64,000 nucleotides of DNA, from assembly GCF_009617595.1 (NCBI RefSeq), contig NZ_WIXK01000001.1:372001-436000 (forward strand), given 5' to 3'. Source of the stretch: Tritonibacter aquimaris. Its GTDB lineage: Bacteria; Pseudomonadota; Alphaproteobacteria; Rhodobacterales; Rhodobacteraceae. Position numbers and translations under genes: made by a program. Positions 25,075-34,219 of the stretch are shown piece after piece (within the stretch, counting starts at the first letter, position 1; every line of letters begins with the position of its first letter). A model generated the notes under the pieces. It saw nothing but the letters and a program-made list of their open reading frames with translations, was not told the DNA's origin and ran no database searches.

Positions 25075-25563
25075 TCACCCTGCGGACAGCGCCTGTTTGA
25101 TGAGCGCAAGTGCATGTGATTTGGTCGCTTTGCGCACATTGTCCCGCCCGATTGCGCCAAATTCCACCGTTTCAACCTGTGTGACGTGCCCGCGCCGTGC
25201 GAGGCCAAAACACACCCGGCCTTCGGGTTTGAATTCAGATCCACCGGGGCCTGCAATGCCGGTAACAGAAACGGCAATCGCTGCGTTTGAGCGGCTGAGC
25301 GCACCTTCGGCCATTTGCACCGCCACCTCTTCGCTGACGGCGCCCACCGCATCAAGCGTGGCTTTCTGAATGCCCAGCATCTCCATCTTGGCGGCGTTGG
25401 AATAGGTGACAAAGCCACGGTCGAACACCGCAGAGCTGCCCGCGATTTCTGTCAGCGCCGCAGCGATCATGCCTCCGGTGCAGCTTTCGGCGGTGGTGAG
25501 CATGATGTTTTGCGCCTGTGCGTCCTGGATCAGCTGGCTCAAATCGATGTCAGGGCTATCCAT
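25075..25563 (-). CDS. pncC: Nicotinamide-nucleotide amidase (CinA C-terminal family)
   Basis: A 162-aa protein consisting only of the CinA C-terminal domain: TTAESCTGGMIAAALTEIAGSSAVFDRGFVTYSN and VSVTGIAGPGGS. PncC hydrolyses nicotinamide mononucleotide to nicotinate mononucleotide in NAD recycling. The N-terminal CinA domain is absent, as in E. coli PncC. It sits 60 bases downstream of pgpA on the same strand and is probably co-transcribed with it. Confidence 0.92.
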   Translation of the reverse strand: MDSPDIDLSQLIQDAQAQNIMLTTAESCTGGMIAAALTEIAGSSAVFDRGFVTYSNAAKMEMLGIQKATLDAVGAVSEEVAVQMAEGALSRSNAAIAVSVTGIAGPGGSEFKPEGRVCFGLARRGHVTQVETVEFGAIGRDNVRKATKSHALALIKQALSAG

Positions 25564-25622
25564 TAAATATGTGCTCCGTCTTTACAGGCTCAGATTGGGG
25601 CAGGGTGGGTTGCCAAAGGCCC

Positions 25623-26123
25623 TTATAGCCCAAGCACACCATGCCAGATCCCGGCAAAGATCATAGTGCCAATGGCTGCAAACACACCTGCAATAACATC
25701 ATCCAGCATCACCCCCAACGCATCCCCACGTCGATCCGCCCAGCCGATTGGGCCGGGTTTGGTGATGTCAAACAGCCGAAACAGCAAAAACGCAGTGATC
25801 CAGCCGGGATAAAGCGCAAGAGCTGGGATGTCGTGAATATGCGCAGCATAAAGCGTTGGCAGCAGCGCGATCCACTGACCGGCAAGTTCATCGATGACAA
25901 TTTCAGAAGGGTCATGATCATCCTGACCCTGGGTGGCAACAGATGTGGCCCACCAGCCCAGAGCAAAAGCAATCAGCGTGCCAAGCACCAGCGCCCAGAA
26001 ACCTCCTGCGATATAAACAGCATAGGCCAGCGGCAGCGAAACCAGCGAACCCCAGGTTCCGGGGGCAGGGCGCAGGTGGCCAGCACCAGCAACGGTGGCA
26101 ATGAAATTCGCAATCGGGCGCAT
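25623..26123 (-). CDS. pgpA: Phosphatidylglycerophosphatase A
   Basis: A 166-aa inner-membrane phosphatase that makes phosphatidylglycerol. The sequence shows the PgpA pattern: APGTWGSLVSLPLAYAV, then DPSEIVIDELAGQWIALLP, which holds acidic metal-binding residues, and KPGPIGWADRR...GVMLDDVIAG. Three to four hydrophobic segments fit. The ATG at 26123 starts the conserved region. In related genomes, from memory, an ispDF gene usually lies between pgpA and dusB; here the gap is 235 bases and empty. Confidence 0.93.
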   Translation of the reverse strand: MRPIANFIATVAGAGHLRPAPGTWGSLVSLPLAYAVYIAGGFWALVLGTLIAFALGWWATSVATQGQDDHDPSEIVIDELAGQWIALLPTLYAAHIHDIPALALYPGWITAFLLFRLFDITKPGPIGWADRRGDALGVMLDDVIAGVFAAIGTMIFAGIWHGVLGL

Positions 26124-26358
26124 CGTGATCTTCCTTATTGGTGCAGTGCGCGGGCAGCCTACATGTTGGGGCAGCAAGCGTGAGATTTAGCCGGGCGCAG
26201 GTGGCAATGTTTTTATGAGGTGATGCGAAAGGAGGCAATGACCCCTGTATAAGTGATTAAAAAATAGGCATAAGCATTTTTTCGAGGCGTTTTTCACGGG
26301 GCTTTCGTTGTGGGCGCGAGTCGCTTTCGGCTAATTTGGCCCCAATTGCACAAGGATT

Positions 26359-27342
26359 ATGCAGTTGTCGTTTGACATTGGATCTACATCACTCAACCCG
26401 CCGATTGCTTTGGCACCGATGGCCGGTATTACCGATCGCCCGTTTCGCGATCTGGTGCGCTCCTTTGGGGTGGGGCTGATGGTGAGCGAGATGGTGGCAA
26501 GCCAGGAAATGGTTCAGGCCAAGCCCGGCGTGCGTGAACGCGCCGAGTTGAGCGCGGATGTGGAAAACACCAGCGTGCAGATTGCAGGGCGTGACGCCCA
26601 ATGGATGGCTGAGGCCACGCGGCAGCTGGTAGACAATGGCGCGCGGTTGATCGACATCAATATGGGCTGCCCGGCCAAGAAAGTGACCAATGGCTATTCC
26701 GGCTCGGCGTTGTTGAAAACGCCCGATCACGCGCTGAGCCTGATTGAAGCGGTTGTTGCTGCTTCAAGTGTACCGGTGACGCTGAAAACCCGGCTGGGCT
26801 GGGATGAAGACAGTCTGAATGCGGCAGATGTGGCGCGCCGCGCCGAGGATGCGGGCATTCAGATGGTGACAATCCATGGCCGCACCCGCTGTCAGTTTTA
26901 CAAAGGCAGCGCAGATTGGGCCGCGATCCGGACCATTAAGGGCGCGGTCACGATCCCGGTTCTGGCCAATGGCGATATTGTTGACACCAACACTGCGCGC
27001 AGCGCTTTGGCGCAATCTGGTGCGGATGGGGTGATGATTGGCCGCGGCAGTCAGGGGCGGCCCTGGGTTCTGGCCGAGGTGGCCCATGATATCTGGGGCA
27101 CGGATGCGCCCGAGGTGCCCCAGGGCGCCGATCTGGTGGATCTGGTGGCACGCCACTATGAGGCAATGCTTGCGTTTTACGGGCTTGATCTGGGGCTGCG
27201 TGTCGCGCGCAAACATCTGGGCTGGTACGCCGAGGGCGGCGATCCCGTTTTGCGCAAACGCCTGCTTACGGCAAAAACACCCGCTGAGGTTTTGCAAATT
27301 TTACCGGATGCACTGGAGCCCTATGAGGAGCGCGCCGCATGA
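26359..27342 (+). CDS. dusB: tRNA-dihydrouridine synthase B
   Basis: A 327-aa flavoenzyme (formerly NifR3) that reduces uridines in the tRNA D-loop. The FMN-barrel start ALAPMAGITDRPFR and catalytic Cys104 in NMGCPAKKV are intact, with GRTRCQFYKG, ANGDI and GADGVMIGRGSQGRPW later. It is the first gene of the alphaproteobacterial dusB-ntrB-ntrC operon and its stop overlaps the ntrB start (ATGA). The spacer ahead of it has an AT-rich run around 26255-26285 that may be the operon promoter. Confidence 0.95.
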   Translation: MQLSFDIGSTSLNPPIALAPMAGITDRPFRDLVRSFGVGLMVSEMVASQEMVQAKPGVRERAELSADVENTSVQIAGRDAQWMAEATRQLVDNGARLIDINMGCPAKKVTNGYSGSALLKTPDHALSLIEAVVAASSVPVTLKTRLGWDEDSLNAADVARRAEDAGIQMVTIHGRTRCQFYKGSADWAAIRTIKGAVTIPVLANGDIVDTNTARSALAQSGADGVMIGRGSQGRPWVLAEVAHDIWGTDAPEVPQGADLVDLVARHYEAMLAFYGLDLGLRVARKHLGWYAEGGDPVLRKRLLTAKTPAEVLQILPDALEPYEERAA

Positions 27343-28421
27343 CCCTGAGTGATAGCGCCATTTGGTCTGCTTTGCCTGTGCCGATCTTTGTTGTGGATGG
27401 CGACAATGCCATCCTTGAGGCAAATGCAGCGGCAGAAGGTTTTACCAACGCGTCCAACAAAGCGTTGCGCGGCAAGGGGTTGTGGCAGATCCTGGCGGTG
27501 GATTCTTCAATTCACGACGCGTTTGAACGGGCGCGGGCCCATACCAGCACCTTGTTTGTGAACGATCTGGATGTGGGCACCCGCGAGCGTGCACCATTGC
27601 AATGCGGGGTGCAGGTGGCGCCGGTACAAGGGGATCAGCCGGGGGGGATGCTGTTGATGCTGTCCCCGCGTGAACTGGCGGGGCGGATGACCCAGAACCA
27701 TTCGGCAAAATCGGCGGCGCAATCGGCGATTGGCATGGCGGAAATGCTGGCCCATGAGATCAAGAACCCGCTGGCCGGGATCACCGGCGCGGCGCAATTG
27801 CTCAGCATGAACCTTGGTCCGGAAGATCTGGAAATGGCAGAGCTGATCGTGTCTGAAAGCCGCCGGATCGTGAAGCTGCTGGAGCAGGTGGAACAGTTCG
27901 GCAATCTGACTGAACCTGCGTTTAAGCCTGTGAACCTGCACGATATTCTGGATCGTGCCCGTCGTTCGGCCCTGTTGGGGTTTGGCGCGCATATGAAGAT
28001 CATAGAGGAATACGATCCATCTTTGCCCCCAGCCTGGGGCGATGGGGATCAGCTTTTGCAGGTGGTGTTGAACCTGCTCAAGAACGCCTCTGAAGCCTGT
28101 ATCATGGGCGGCACCATTCGCATTCGCACCTTTTATGAACATTCTTTCAACCTACGCCGCCGCGATGGATCCGGTGGGGCGCTGCCTTTGCAGGTTGAGA
28201 TTATCGATGATGGCCCGGGGCTGCCCGCCAAGATCAAGGATGACATCTTTGATCCCTTTGTATCGGGTCGTGAAAACGGCACCGGGCTGGGGCTGGCACT
28301 GGTGAGCAAGATCATCGCTGAACACAACGGCTGGATTTCGGTGAAATCCAAGCCAGGCGAAACCCGATTTAGACTGTCGCTACCGCGCGAGCCGCGTGGG
28401 CGCAAACCCAAGCAGGAGTAA
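27339..28421 (+). CDS. ntrB: Nitrogen-sensing histidine kinase NtrB
   Basis: A 360-aa soluble histidine kinase. An N-terminal PAS domain (residues 5-110) precedes the phosphoacceptor His139 in [12 protein letters not shown], and the ATPase domain shows the N box [16 protein letters not shown] and GTGLGLALV. NtrB interacts with PII proteins and phosphorylates or dephosphorylates NtrC according to nitrogen status. It is translationally coupled to dusB and lies four bases ahead of ntrC. Confidence 0.95.
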   Translation: MTLSDSAIWSALPVPIFVVDGDNAILEANAAAEGFTNASNKALRGKGLWQILAVDSSIHDAFERARAHTSTLFVNDLDVGTRERAPLQCGVQVAPVQGDQPGGMLLMLSPRELAGRMTQNHSAKSAAQSAIGMAEMLAHEIKNPLAGITGAAQLLSMNLGPEDLEMAELIVSESRRIVKLLEQVEQFGNLTEPAFKPVNLHDILDRARRSALLGFGAHMKIIEEYDPSLPPAWGDGDQLLQVVLNLLKNASEACIMGGTIRIRTFYEHSFNLRRRDGSGGALPLQVEIIDDGPGLPAKIKDDIFDPFVSGRENGTGLGLALVSKIIAEHNGWISVKSKPGETRFRLSLPREPRGRKPKQE

Positions 28422-28425
28422 CACC

Positions 28426-29796
28426 ATGGACGGCACCGTACTTGTTGCAGATGATGATCGCACCATCCGCACGGTTCTGACGCAGGCTTTGACGCGGGCC
28501 GGATGTAAGGTGCATGCGACCTCGTCGCTGACCACGCTGATGCGCTGGGTTGGCGAAGGAAAGGGCGATGTCGTCATCTCGGATGTGATGATGCCCGATG
28601 GTAATGGTTTGGAAATGCTGCCAAAAATCGCAGAAGATCGCCCCGGCCTGCCGGTGATCGTGATTTCGGCGCAAAACACCATTATGACCGCAATCAAAGC
28701 GGCCGAGGCGGATGCTTATGATTATCTGCCCAAACCCTTTGATCTGCCTGAGTTGATGAAGCGCACCTCTAAGGCGTTGAATGAAAAACGTCTGGTGTCT
28801 CAGGTGAATGCGGCGGATGCGCAGGAGCGCCCGGAAGAGCTGCCGCTGGTGGGGCGCACAGAGGTGATGCAGGCGCTGTATCGTCTGATCGCGCGGGTGA
28901 TGAATTCTGAAATTCCATTACTGATCACTGGCGAAAGCGGAACCGGTAAATCGTTGATTGCGCGCGCAATTCATGATTTTTCCGACCGCCGCACCCTGCC
29001 GTTTGTGACCGCCGGTCCCGCCAAGATGAACGCAATCGATGGCCCGTCAGAGCTGTTGCGCCAGGCCAAAGGTGGCACCATTCTCGTGGATGCGGTTGAG
29101 GATCTGCCAGACACGGTGCAGGCGCGTCTGGTGCGGATGATTGATGCGCCGGGTGAACATGCGCCGCGTTTCATGGCGACCTGTCAGGACAATGTAAGCA
29201 ACCTGCTTGAAAGCGGTCAGCTGCGTCAGGATCTTTATTACCGGATCTGCGGTACCGAGTTGCATGTGCCAGCCCTGCGCGAGCGGGTGGAAGATATTGT
29301 GCTGCTGGCCAACCACTTTTTGACCCGCGCCGAGCAGGATGGCGCGCCGATGCGCAGCCTTGAAGATGACGCGGCCGAGATGCTGCGCCATTTCTCATGG
29401 CCGGGCAATGTGCGCCAGCTGGAAAACATGGTGCGTTCACTGGCGCTGACGGCGCGTGGCGAAGAGATCACCAAGGCTGAGGTGGCGCAGGCGCTTGGGC
29501 CGCAGGCGGGCGTCGAACCCGTAAGCGGTGGCACGATCAGCAACGAAAAACTGTCAGAATCAGTTGCGCGCCATATGCAGCGTTATTTCGACCTGCATGG
29601 GGATATGTTGCCGCCTCCGGGCCTGTATGGGCGCATTTTGCGCGAAGTTGAGGCCCCGTTGATCGAGATTGCACTGGCTGCAACTGGCGGGAATCAGGCG
29701 CGATGTGCCGAACTTTTGGGAATCAACCGCAATACGCTCCGGAAAAAAATTACAGATCTCGATATTCAGGTGACACGTCGCCGTAAACTGATGTAA
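28426..29796 (+). CDS. ntrC: Nitrogen regulator NtrC lacking GAFTGA
   Basis: A 456-aa response regulator: receiver domain with phosphoacceptor Asp53 (ISDVMMPDG), AAA+ domain with Walker A GESGTGKS (169-176), and a Fis-type HTH at the C terminus ([20 protein letters not shown]). The loop between Walker A and B is shortened and has no GAFTGA, the motif that contacts sigma-54; Walker B reads [10 protein letters not shown] instead of the usual LFLDEI. Rhodobacter capsulatus NtrC shows the same loss and works with the housekeeping RNA polymerase, so this protein is expected to do likewise. The ATG at 28426 fits the receiver start. Confidence 0.94.
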   Translation: MDGTVLVADDDRTIRTVLTQALTRAGCKVHATSSLTTLMRWVGEGKGDVVISDVMMPDGNGLEMLPKIAEDRPGLPVIVISAQNTIMTAIKAAEADAYDYLPKPFDLPELMKRTSKALNEKRLVSQVNAADAQERPEELPLVGRTEVMQALYRLIARVMNSEIPLLITGESGTGKSLIARAIHDFSDRRTLPFVTAGPAKMNAIDGPSELLRQAKGGTILVDAVEDLPDTVQARLVRMIDAPGEHAPRFMATCQDNVSNLLESGQLRQDLYYRICGTELHVPALRERVEDIVLLANHFLTRAEQDGAPMRSLEDDAAEMLRHFSWPGNVRQLENMVRSLALTARGEEITKAEVAQALGPQAGVEPVSGGTISNEKLSESVARHMQRYFDLHGDMLPPPGLYGRILREVEAPLIEIALAATGGNQARCAELLGINRNTLRKKITDLDIQVTRRRKLM

Positions 29797-29886
29797 TATC
29801 GCCACAGAGCAGTGGCCGCCCATTGGGGTCGCTACCAGATATGGCGGTTGGGTTCAGAAGAATCCACATCAGTACGAGGGGATCAC

Positions 29887-32166
29887 GTGGCGTATAAGTC
29901 ACAACTGCGGTCGGCCTATGGCTTGTTCTTGGCACTGGACCAGTGGCGCCGCAGTCGGCGCGCGCGCAATATGTCTACCTTCGGTTTGGTGTTGCTGGGT
30001 CCGGTTCTGGCGATTCTGACTTATCTGATCACCGGGCCGCTGCGACTTGATTCCGCGTCGCCCTCGCTCAGATTGGTGCTGCTGGCGGATCTGATCTACA
30101 TCCTGACCATTGCGGTTCTGGTGCTGACGCAGATTGTGCGGCTGCGCTCGGCGCGGCGTTCAAAATCTGCGGGCTCAAGGTTGCACTTGCGTCTGACCGG
30201 AACCTTTGCGTTTTTGGCGCTGGTGCCTGCGGTTATTGTCGCCGTCTTTGCGGTTTTGTCCGTAAACGTCGGGATGGAGGGATGGTTTTCCAGCCGGGTG
30301 CGGGATGCGGTGGGCAGTTCACTGTCGGCGGCTGAGGCCTATCACGAGGTGCAGCGTGTTGATCTGACTGATGATGCCCGCGCTTTGGCGCGGTTTGTGG
30401 AAAACAGCCGCCAGCGCAGTTTCTTTATCAGCGACGCAGAACTGCGAGAGGTGCTGACACAGGGGCAGCTTCTGGTGCAGCGTGGATTGCGCGAAGCCTA
30501 TATTGTTGATGGGATCGGCGCGATCCGGGTGCGCGGTGAACGCTCATATGAGTTTGATTTTGAAGCGCCGTCGCGCGCGGATATTGCCGCAGCCGAATCT
30601 GACGGGCTGCTGATCATCGAGGATTGGGACAACAGCGAGCTGCGCGCGCTGGTGCCGCTGGCCAATTTTGTTGATCGCTTCCTTTATATTAGCCGTGATG
30701 TGGAAGGTGATCTGCTGAAACTGCTGGATGAGACCCAGAAAACTGCAGATCTGTACAACCAGCTGGAAAATGACCGCGGCCGGGTGCTGTTTGAATTTGG
30801 GCTGCTGTATCTGGGGTTTGTTCTGATCCTGGTGCTGGCGGCGATGTGGCTGGGCATGTGGTTTGCTGAACGGCTGTCGCGCCCGGTGGGTCGTCTGACG
30901 GTCGCGGCGCAACGGGTTGGTAGCGGCGATTTGAACGCCAAGGTGCCGCCTTCGGATGGTGGTGATGAGATCGCCCAATTGGGGCAGTATTTCAACCAGA
31001 TGACGCGCAAGCTTAAGGTGCAGCGCGACGAGCTTTTGCAAAATACCCGCCAGATCGAAAGCCGCCGTCGCCTGTTTGATTCTGTTTTGAGCTCTGTCAC
31101 CTCGGGGGTTGTTGGGCTGGATTCCGAGGGGCGCGTGACCTTTGTGAACCGCTCTGCTGAACGGCTGCTGGATTGGACACAAACGCGCAACGCGGTGGCG
31201 ATTTCGGTTGCCGTGCCTGAGTTTGGCCCCCTGTTTGAGCGTCTTTTGGACGGAAAACATGAGGTGCTGCAGGAAGAGGTCAAAGTCACCCGTCAGGGGC
31301 GGCTGGAAAACCTGCTGGTGCGCATGTCGCTTAGAACCTCGGAAGAGGGCGATCTTGAGGGCTATGTGGTGGCCTTTGATGATGTGACCGATCTGGTCAG
31401 CGCGCAGCGTATGGCGGCCTGGGGCGATGTGGCGCGCCGGATTGCCCATGAAATCAAAAACCCGCTGACCCCGATCCAGCTGAGCGCGGAGCGGATCAAA
31501 CGCAAATTTGCGCCCAAGCTTGGCGAAGAAAACAGCGATCAGTTGCAAAACATGACTGATGTTATTGTACGCCAAACCAATGATTTGCGGCGTATTGTGG
31601 ATGAGTTCTCTAAATTTGCCCGCATGCCGGAGCCCAAGTGCCGCCAGGAAGATCTGGTGCAATTGGTGCAGGGCGCGGTGCTGTTGCAGCAGGCAGGGCA
31701 GCCGGATCTGAAGATTTCGGCCGATCTGCCGAAGGTGCCAATGCTGGCGGATCTGGATGCAACTATGATAGGGCAGGCGTTGACAAATCTGATCAAAAAC
31801 GCGGGCGAAGCGGTGGAAAGCGCCAAAGGCACCGAACGTGCTGCCGGGCTTGTGCCGGAAATCCGTATCAATGTTTGGCAGGAGGGCGAGATGCATCACA
31901 TCACCATTGCGGACAATGGCATTGGCCTGCCAGAAGACCGCGCCCGATTGTTTGAGCCCTATGTGACCACGCGCGACGAGGGCACCGGATTGGGGTTGCC
32001 GATTGTGAAAAAGATCATCGAGGAGCATGGCGGCAGCCTTGCCCTAGAAGATGCGCCGGTGTTTGCCGGGCAGAGCCATTATGGCGCAATGGCAGTTATT
32101 AAGCTGCCTGCGCAGGTGGAGAATATGAATACTGAGAAAAATTTAGTAATGACGGGTCTGACATGA
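29887..32166 (+). CDS. ntrY: Transmembrane histidine kinase NtrY
   Basis: A 759-aa sensor kinase. Three to four N-terminal membrane helices flank a periplasmic region, then a further helix near residue 310, a HAMP domain (RVGSGDLNAKV), a PAS domain (LFDSVLSSVTSGVVGLDSEGRVTFVN), phosphoacceptor His521 in [14 protein letters not shown], and the ATPase with NLIKNAGEAV and GTGLGLPIV. The GTG at 29887 has GAGGGG upstream and is preferred; the frame is open to 29812. NtrY pairs with NtrX in nitrogen, redox and envelope control in alphaproteobacteria. The stop overlaps the ntrX ATG. Confidence 0.93.
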   Translation: MAYKSQLRSAYGLFLALDQWRRSRRARNMSTFGLVLLGPVLAILTYLITGPLRLDSASPSLRLVLLADLIYILTIAVLVLTQIVRLRSARRSKSAGSRLHLRLTGTFAFLALVPAVIVAVFAVLSVNVGMEGWFSSRVRDAVGSSLSAAEAYHEVQRVDLTDDARALARFVENSRQRSFFISDAELREVLTQGQLLVQRGLREAYIVDGIGAIRVRGERSYEFDFEAPSRADIAAAESDGLLIIEDWDNSELRALVPLANFVDRFLYISRDVEGDLLKLLDETQKTADLYNQLENDRGRVLFEFGLLYLGFVLILVLAAMWLGMWFAERLSRPVGRLTVAAQRVGSGDLNAKVPPSDGGDEIAQLGQYFNQMTRKLKVQRDELLQNTRQIESRRRLFDSVLSSVTSGVVGLDSEGRVTFVNRSAERLLDWTQTRNAVAISVAVPEFGPLFERLLDGKHEVLQEEVKVTRQGRLENLLVRMSLRTSEEGDLEGYVVAFDDVTDLVSAQRMAAWGDVARRIAHEIKNPLTPIQLSAERIKRKFAPKLGEENSDQLQNMTDVIVRQTNDLRRIVDEFSKFARMPEPKCRQEDLVQLVQGAVLLQQAGQPDLKISADLPKVPMLADLDATMIGQALTNLIKNAGEAVESAKGTERAAGLVPEIRINVWQEGEMHHITIADNGIGLPEDRARLFEPYVTTRDEGTGLGLPIVKKIIEEHGGSLALEDAPVFAGQSHYGAMAVIKLPAQVENMNTEKNLVMTGLT

Positions 32167-33572
32167 GCGATATTCTGATTGTAGACGATGAGCGTGACAT
32201 TCGGGAGCTGATCTCGGATATCCTCGAAGACGAAGGCTTTGCGACCCGAAAGGCAGGCAATTCCGATGAATGTATGGCGCAGCTGTCTGAGGCGCTGCCA
32301 TCCTTGCTGATCCTCGATATCTGGCTGAAAGACAGTCAGATGGATGGCATCGACATTCTGAAAACGGTGAAACGCGACACGCCTGAGGTGCCTGTAGTGA
32401 TCATCTCTGGTCACGGCAATATTGAAATTGCGGTGGCGGCGATCAAACAGGGTGCCTATGATTTCATCGAAAAACCCTTTAATATCGACCAGTTGATGGT
32501 GGTTATTCGCCGCGCGATGGAGACGTCGCGCCTGCGTCGGGAAAACACCACGCTGAAACGTAAAGAATCTGGCGCCAGCGAGATGATCGGCAATTCCTCT
32601 GCCTATCGTGCGATGGTCAGCCATCTGGAAAAGGTCACCAAATCCAACGGTCGGGTGATGCTGTCGGGGCCTGCGGGCAGCGGCAAGGAAATTGCGGCGC
32701 GTTATATCCACGCCCATTCCAACCGCGCATCGGCCCCATTTGTGACGGTGAACTGCGCCAATATCGATCCGGATCGGATGGAAGAGGTGTTGTTTGGCAA
32801 GGAAAGTGCTGAGCGCGGGATTGAGCCGGGGCTGCTGGAGCAGGCCAATGGCGGGGTGATCTTTTTTGATGAGGTCGCCGATATGCCGATGGGCACCCAA
32901 TCCAAGATCCTGCGGGTACTGGTGGATCAGCGCTTTCAGCGGGTAGGCGGCGGTGAAAACATCGAGGTCGATCTGCGGGTTATTTCCTCAACCAACAAAG
33001 ACTTGGACCGTGAAATTGCCAAGGATAATTTTCGTCAGGAGCTGTATCACCGTTTGAATGTGGTGCCGATCCACGTGCCATCGCTGGCAGATCGTCGCGA
33101 AGATATTCCAACGCTGGCGGCGCATTTCCTGAAGCATTTCAACGATACCCAGGGCCTGCCGCTGCGCAGCCTGTCAGAAGATGCAGAAGCGCTGCTGCAG
33201 ACCATGATCTGGCCCGGTAATGTGCGTCAGTTGAAAAACATGATGGAGCGGGTGCTGATCCTTGGTGATGGCAACGGTCTGATTGAGGCAAAAGACCTGC
33301 CGCGCGAAGATGAAAAGGCCAGTTCGGATGGGCGTACGGGCCTGTCTGGCGGGCTTGCAACCCTGCCGCTGCGTGAGGCGCGTGAAGCCTTTGAACGTGA
33401 GTATCTGCTGACCCAGATCAATCGCTTTGGCGGCAATATCAGCCGTACCGCCTCATTTGTTGGGATGGAACGGTCTGCATTGCACCGGAAGTTGAAATCG
33501 CTGGGGGTTGTGACCTCAAACAAAGCGGGCGCGCGTATCGCCCATGTCGAGGAAGAAGACAGCCCGGCATAG
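32163..33572 (+). CDS. ntrX: Response regulator NtrX
   Basis: A 469-aa regulator: receiver with Asp52 (ILDIWLKDSQMDG), AAA+ domain with Walker A GPAGSGKE and Walker B GVIFFDEVADMP, and a C-terminal Fis-type HTH (GNISRTASFVGMERSALHRKLKSLG). As in other alphaproteobacterial NtrX proteins the sigma-54 contact motif GAFTGA is missing; the corresponding loop reads LFGKESAERGIEPGLLEQ. It is translationally coupled to ntrY and ends at a terminator. Confidence 0.94.
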   Translation: MSDILIVDDERDIRELISDILEDEGFATRKAGNSDECMAQLSEALPSLLILDIWLKDSQMDGIDILKTVKRDTPEVPVVIISGHGNIEIAVAAIKQGAYDFIEKPFNIDQLMVVIRRAMETSRLRRENTTLKRKESGASEMIGNSSAYRAMVSHLEKVTKSNGRVMLSGPAGSGKEIAARYIHAHSNRASAPFVTVNCANIDPDRMEEVLFGKESAERGIEPGLLEQANGGVIFFDEVADMPMGTQSKILRVLVDQRFQRVGGGENIEVDLRVISSTNKDLDREIAKDNFRQELYHRLNVVPIHVPSLADRREDIPTLAAHFLKHFNDTQGLPLRSLSEDAEALLQTMIWPGNVRQLKNMMERVLILGDGNGLIEAKDLPREDEKASSDGRTGLSGGLATLPLREAREAFEREYLLTQINRFGGNISRTASFVGMERSALHRKLKSLGVVTSNKAGARIAHVEEEDSPA

Positions 33573-33598
33573 GCTTGATTTTCAGTCGGTTTCTATAG

Positions 33599-33628
33599 AT
33601 GCGTCCCATGTGATTGGGGCGCATTTTT
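33599..33628 (+). terminator. Terminator of the ntr operon
   Basis: ATGCGTCCC (33599-33607) pairs with GGGGCGCAT (33616-33624), with one G-U pair, followed by five T residues, 27 bases behind the ntrX stop. Confidence 0.82.
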
Positions 33629-33646
33629 CATGTGATGGCCGTTGTA

Positions 33647-34123
33647 TCACAAGGGTTGCAGCACCCGTGGGCCGTTTTGCACCGCTACGGCGCATTCATT
33701 GCCTGTGGGTGTTACCAGCCTGCCGAGATTGCCGCCATTAGGGCGGGGCGTGCCTGCGGGGCAACGCCGGGCTTCAATCTCGCTGTAGCCGCGATCACGC
33801 ATACAGCTGCTCTGAAGCCGCAGCCGCAACGTGCGGTTTACATCAACGGTGTAGATATTGCCGGGCACCCAGTGGCCACTTGTGTGATAGCAATTGCCAT
33901 CTTCGCAGATGCGTCGCCCCGGTCGAAAGTAAGACGGAGACTGGCGGATTTCATTGGCGACCGGTGCCTGTTTCAAGGCGCTGGTCTGACATTCCAAAAC
34001 ATCCCGGTCTAGCTGCGCAAAGCTTGCGTCTGGCTTGTGATATACGGTGACGGGTCCGCATCCTGCGAGCACAGCCGCAAGCGCGAACACGATATGTGCA
34101 GTTCGCTGTTTGACCATGCCCAT
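33647..34123 (-). CDS. Cysteine-rich putative lipoprotein
   Basis: A 158-aa exported protein with a signal sequence and lipobox (AAVLAGC). The mature part contains at least five cysteines (LECQTS, RRICEDGNCYHT, QSSCMRD, ARRCPAG, NECAVAV) and the repeated idea of Arg/Tyr-rich turns, suggesting disulfide bonds in the periplasm. I do not recognise a domain. It converges on ntrX and is divergent from trkA, with 96 bases between starts. The ATG at 34123 or the one at 34117 is the likely start; the open frame extends to 34183. Confidence 0.75.
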   Translation of the reverse strand: MGMVKQRTAHIVFALAAVLAGCGPVTVYHKPDASFAQLDRDVLECQTSALKQAPVANEIRQSPSYFRPGRRICEDGNCYHTSGHWVPGNIYTVDVNRTLRLRLQSSCMRDRGYSEIEARRCPAGTPRPNGGNLGRLVTPTGNECAVAVQNGPRVLQPL

Positions 34124-34219
34124 AGTATGCTGGGTTTTGCAGGTGTTTACAATTGGATTGACCGGTGGGGCCGCTTCTGTCATTCAATTCAGGCAGTTTT
34201 GCGCCAAGGGATTAAAAAC

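Noticed and set aside
30544-32028. 494-codon minus-strand ORF opposite ntrY
   Set aside because: Antisense of a complete histidine kinase; the His- and Gln-rich translation is typical of a GC-biased shadow.
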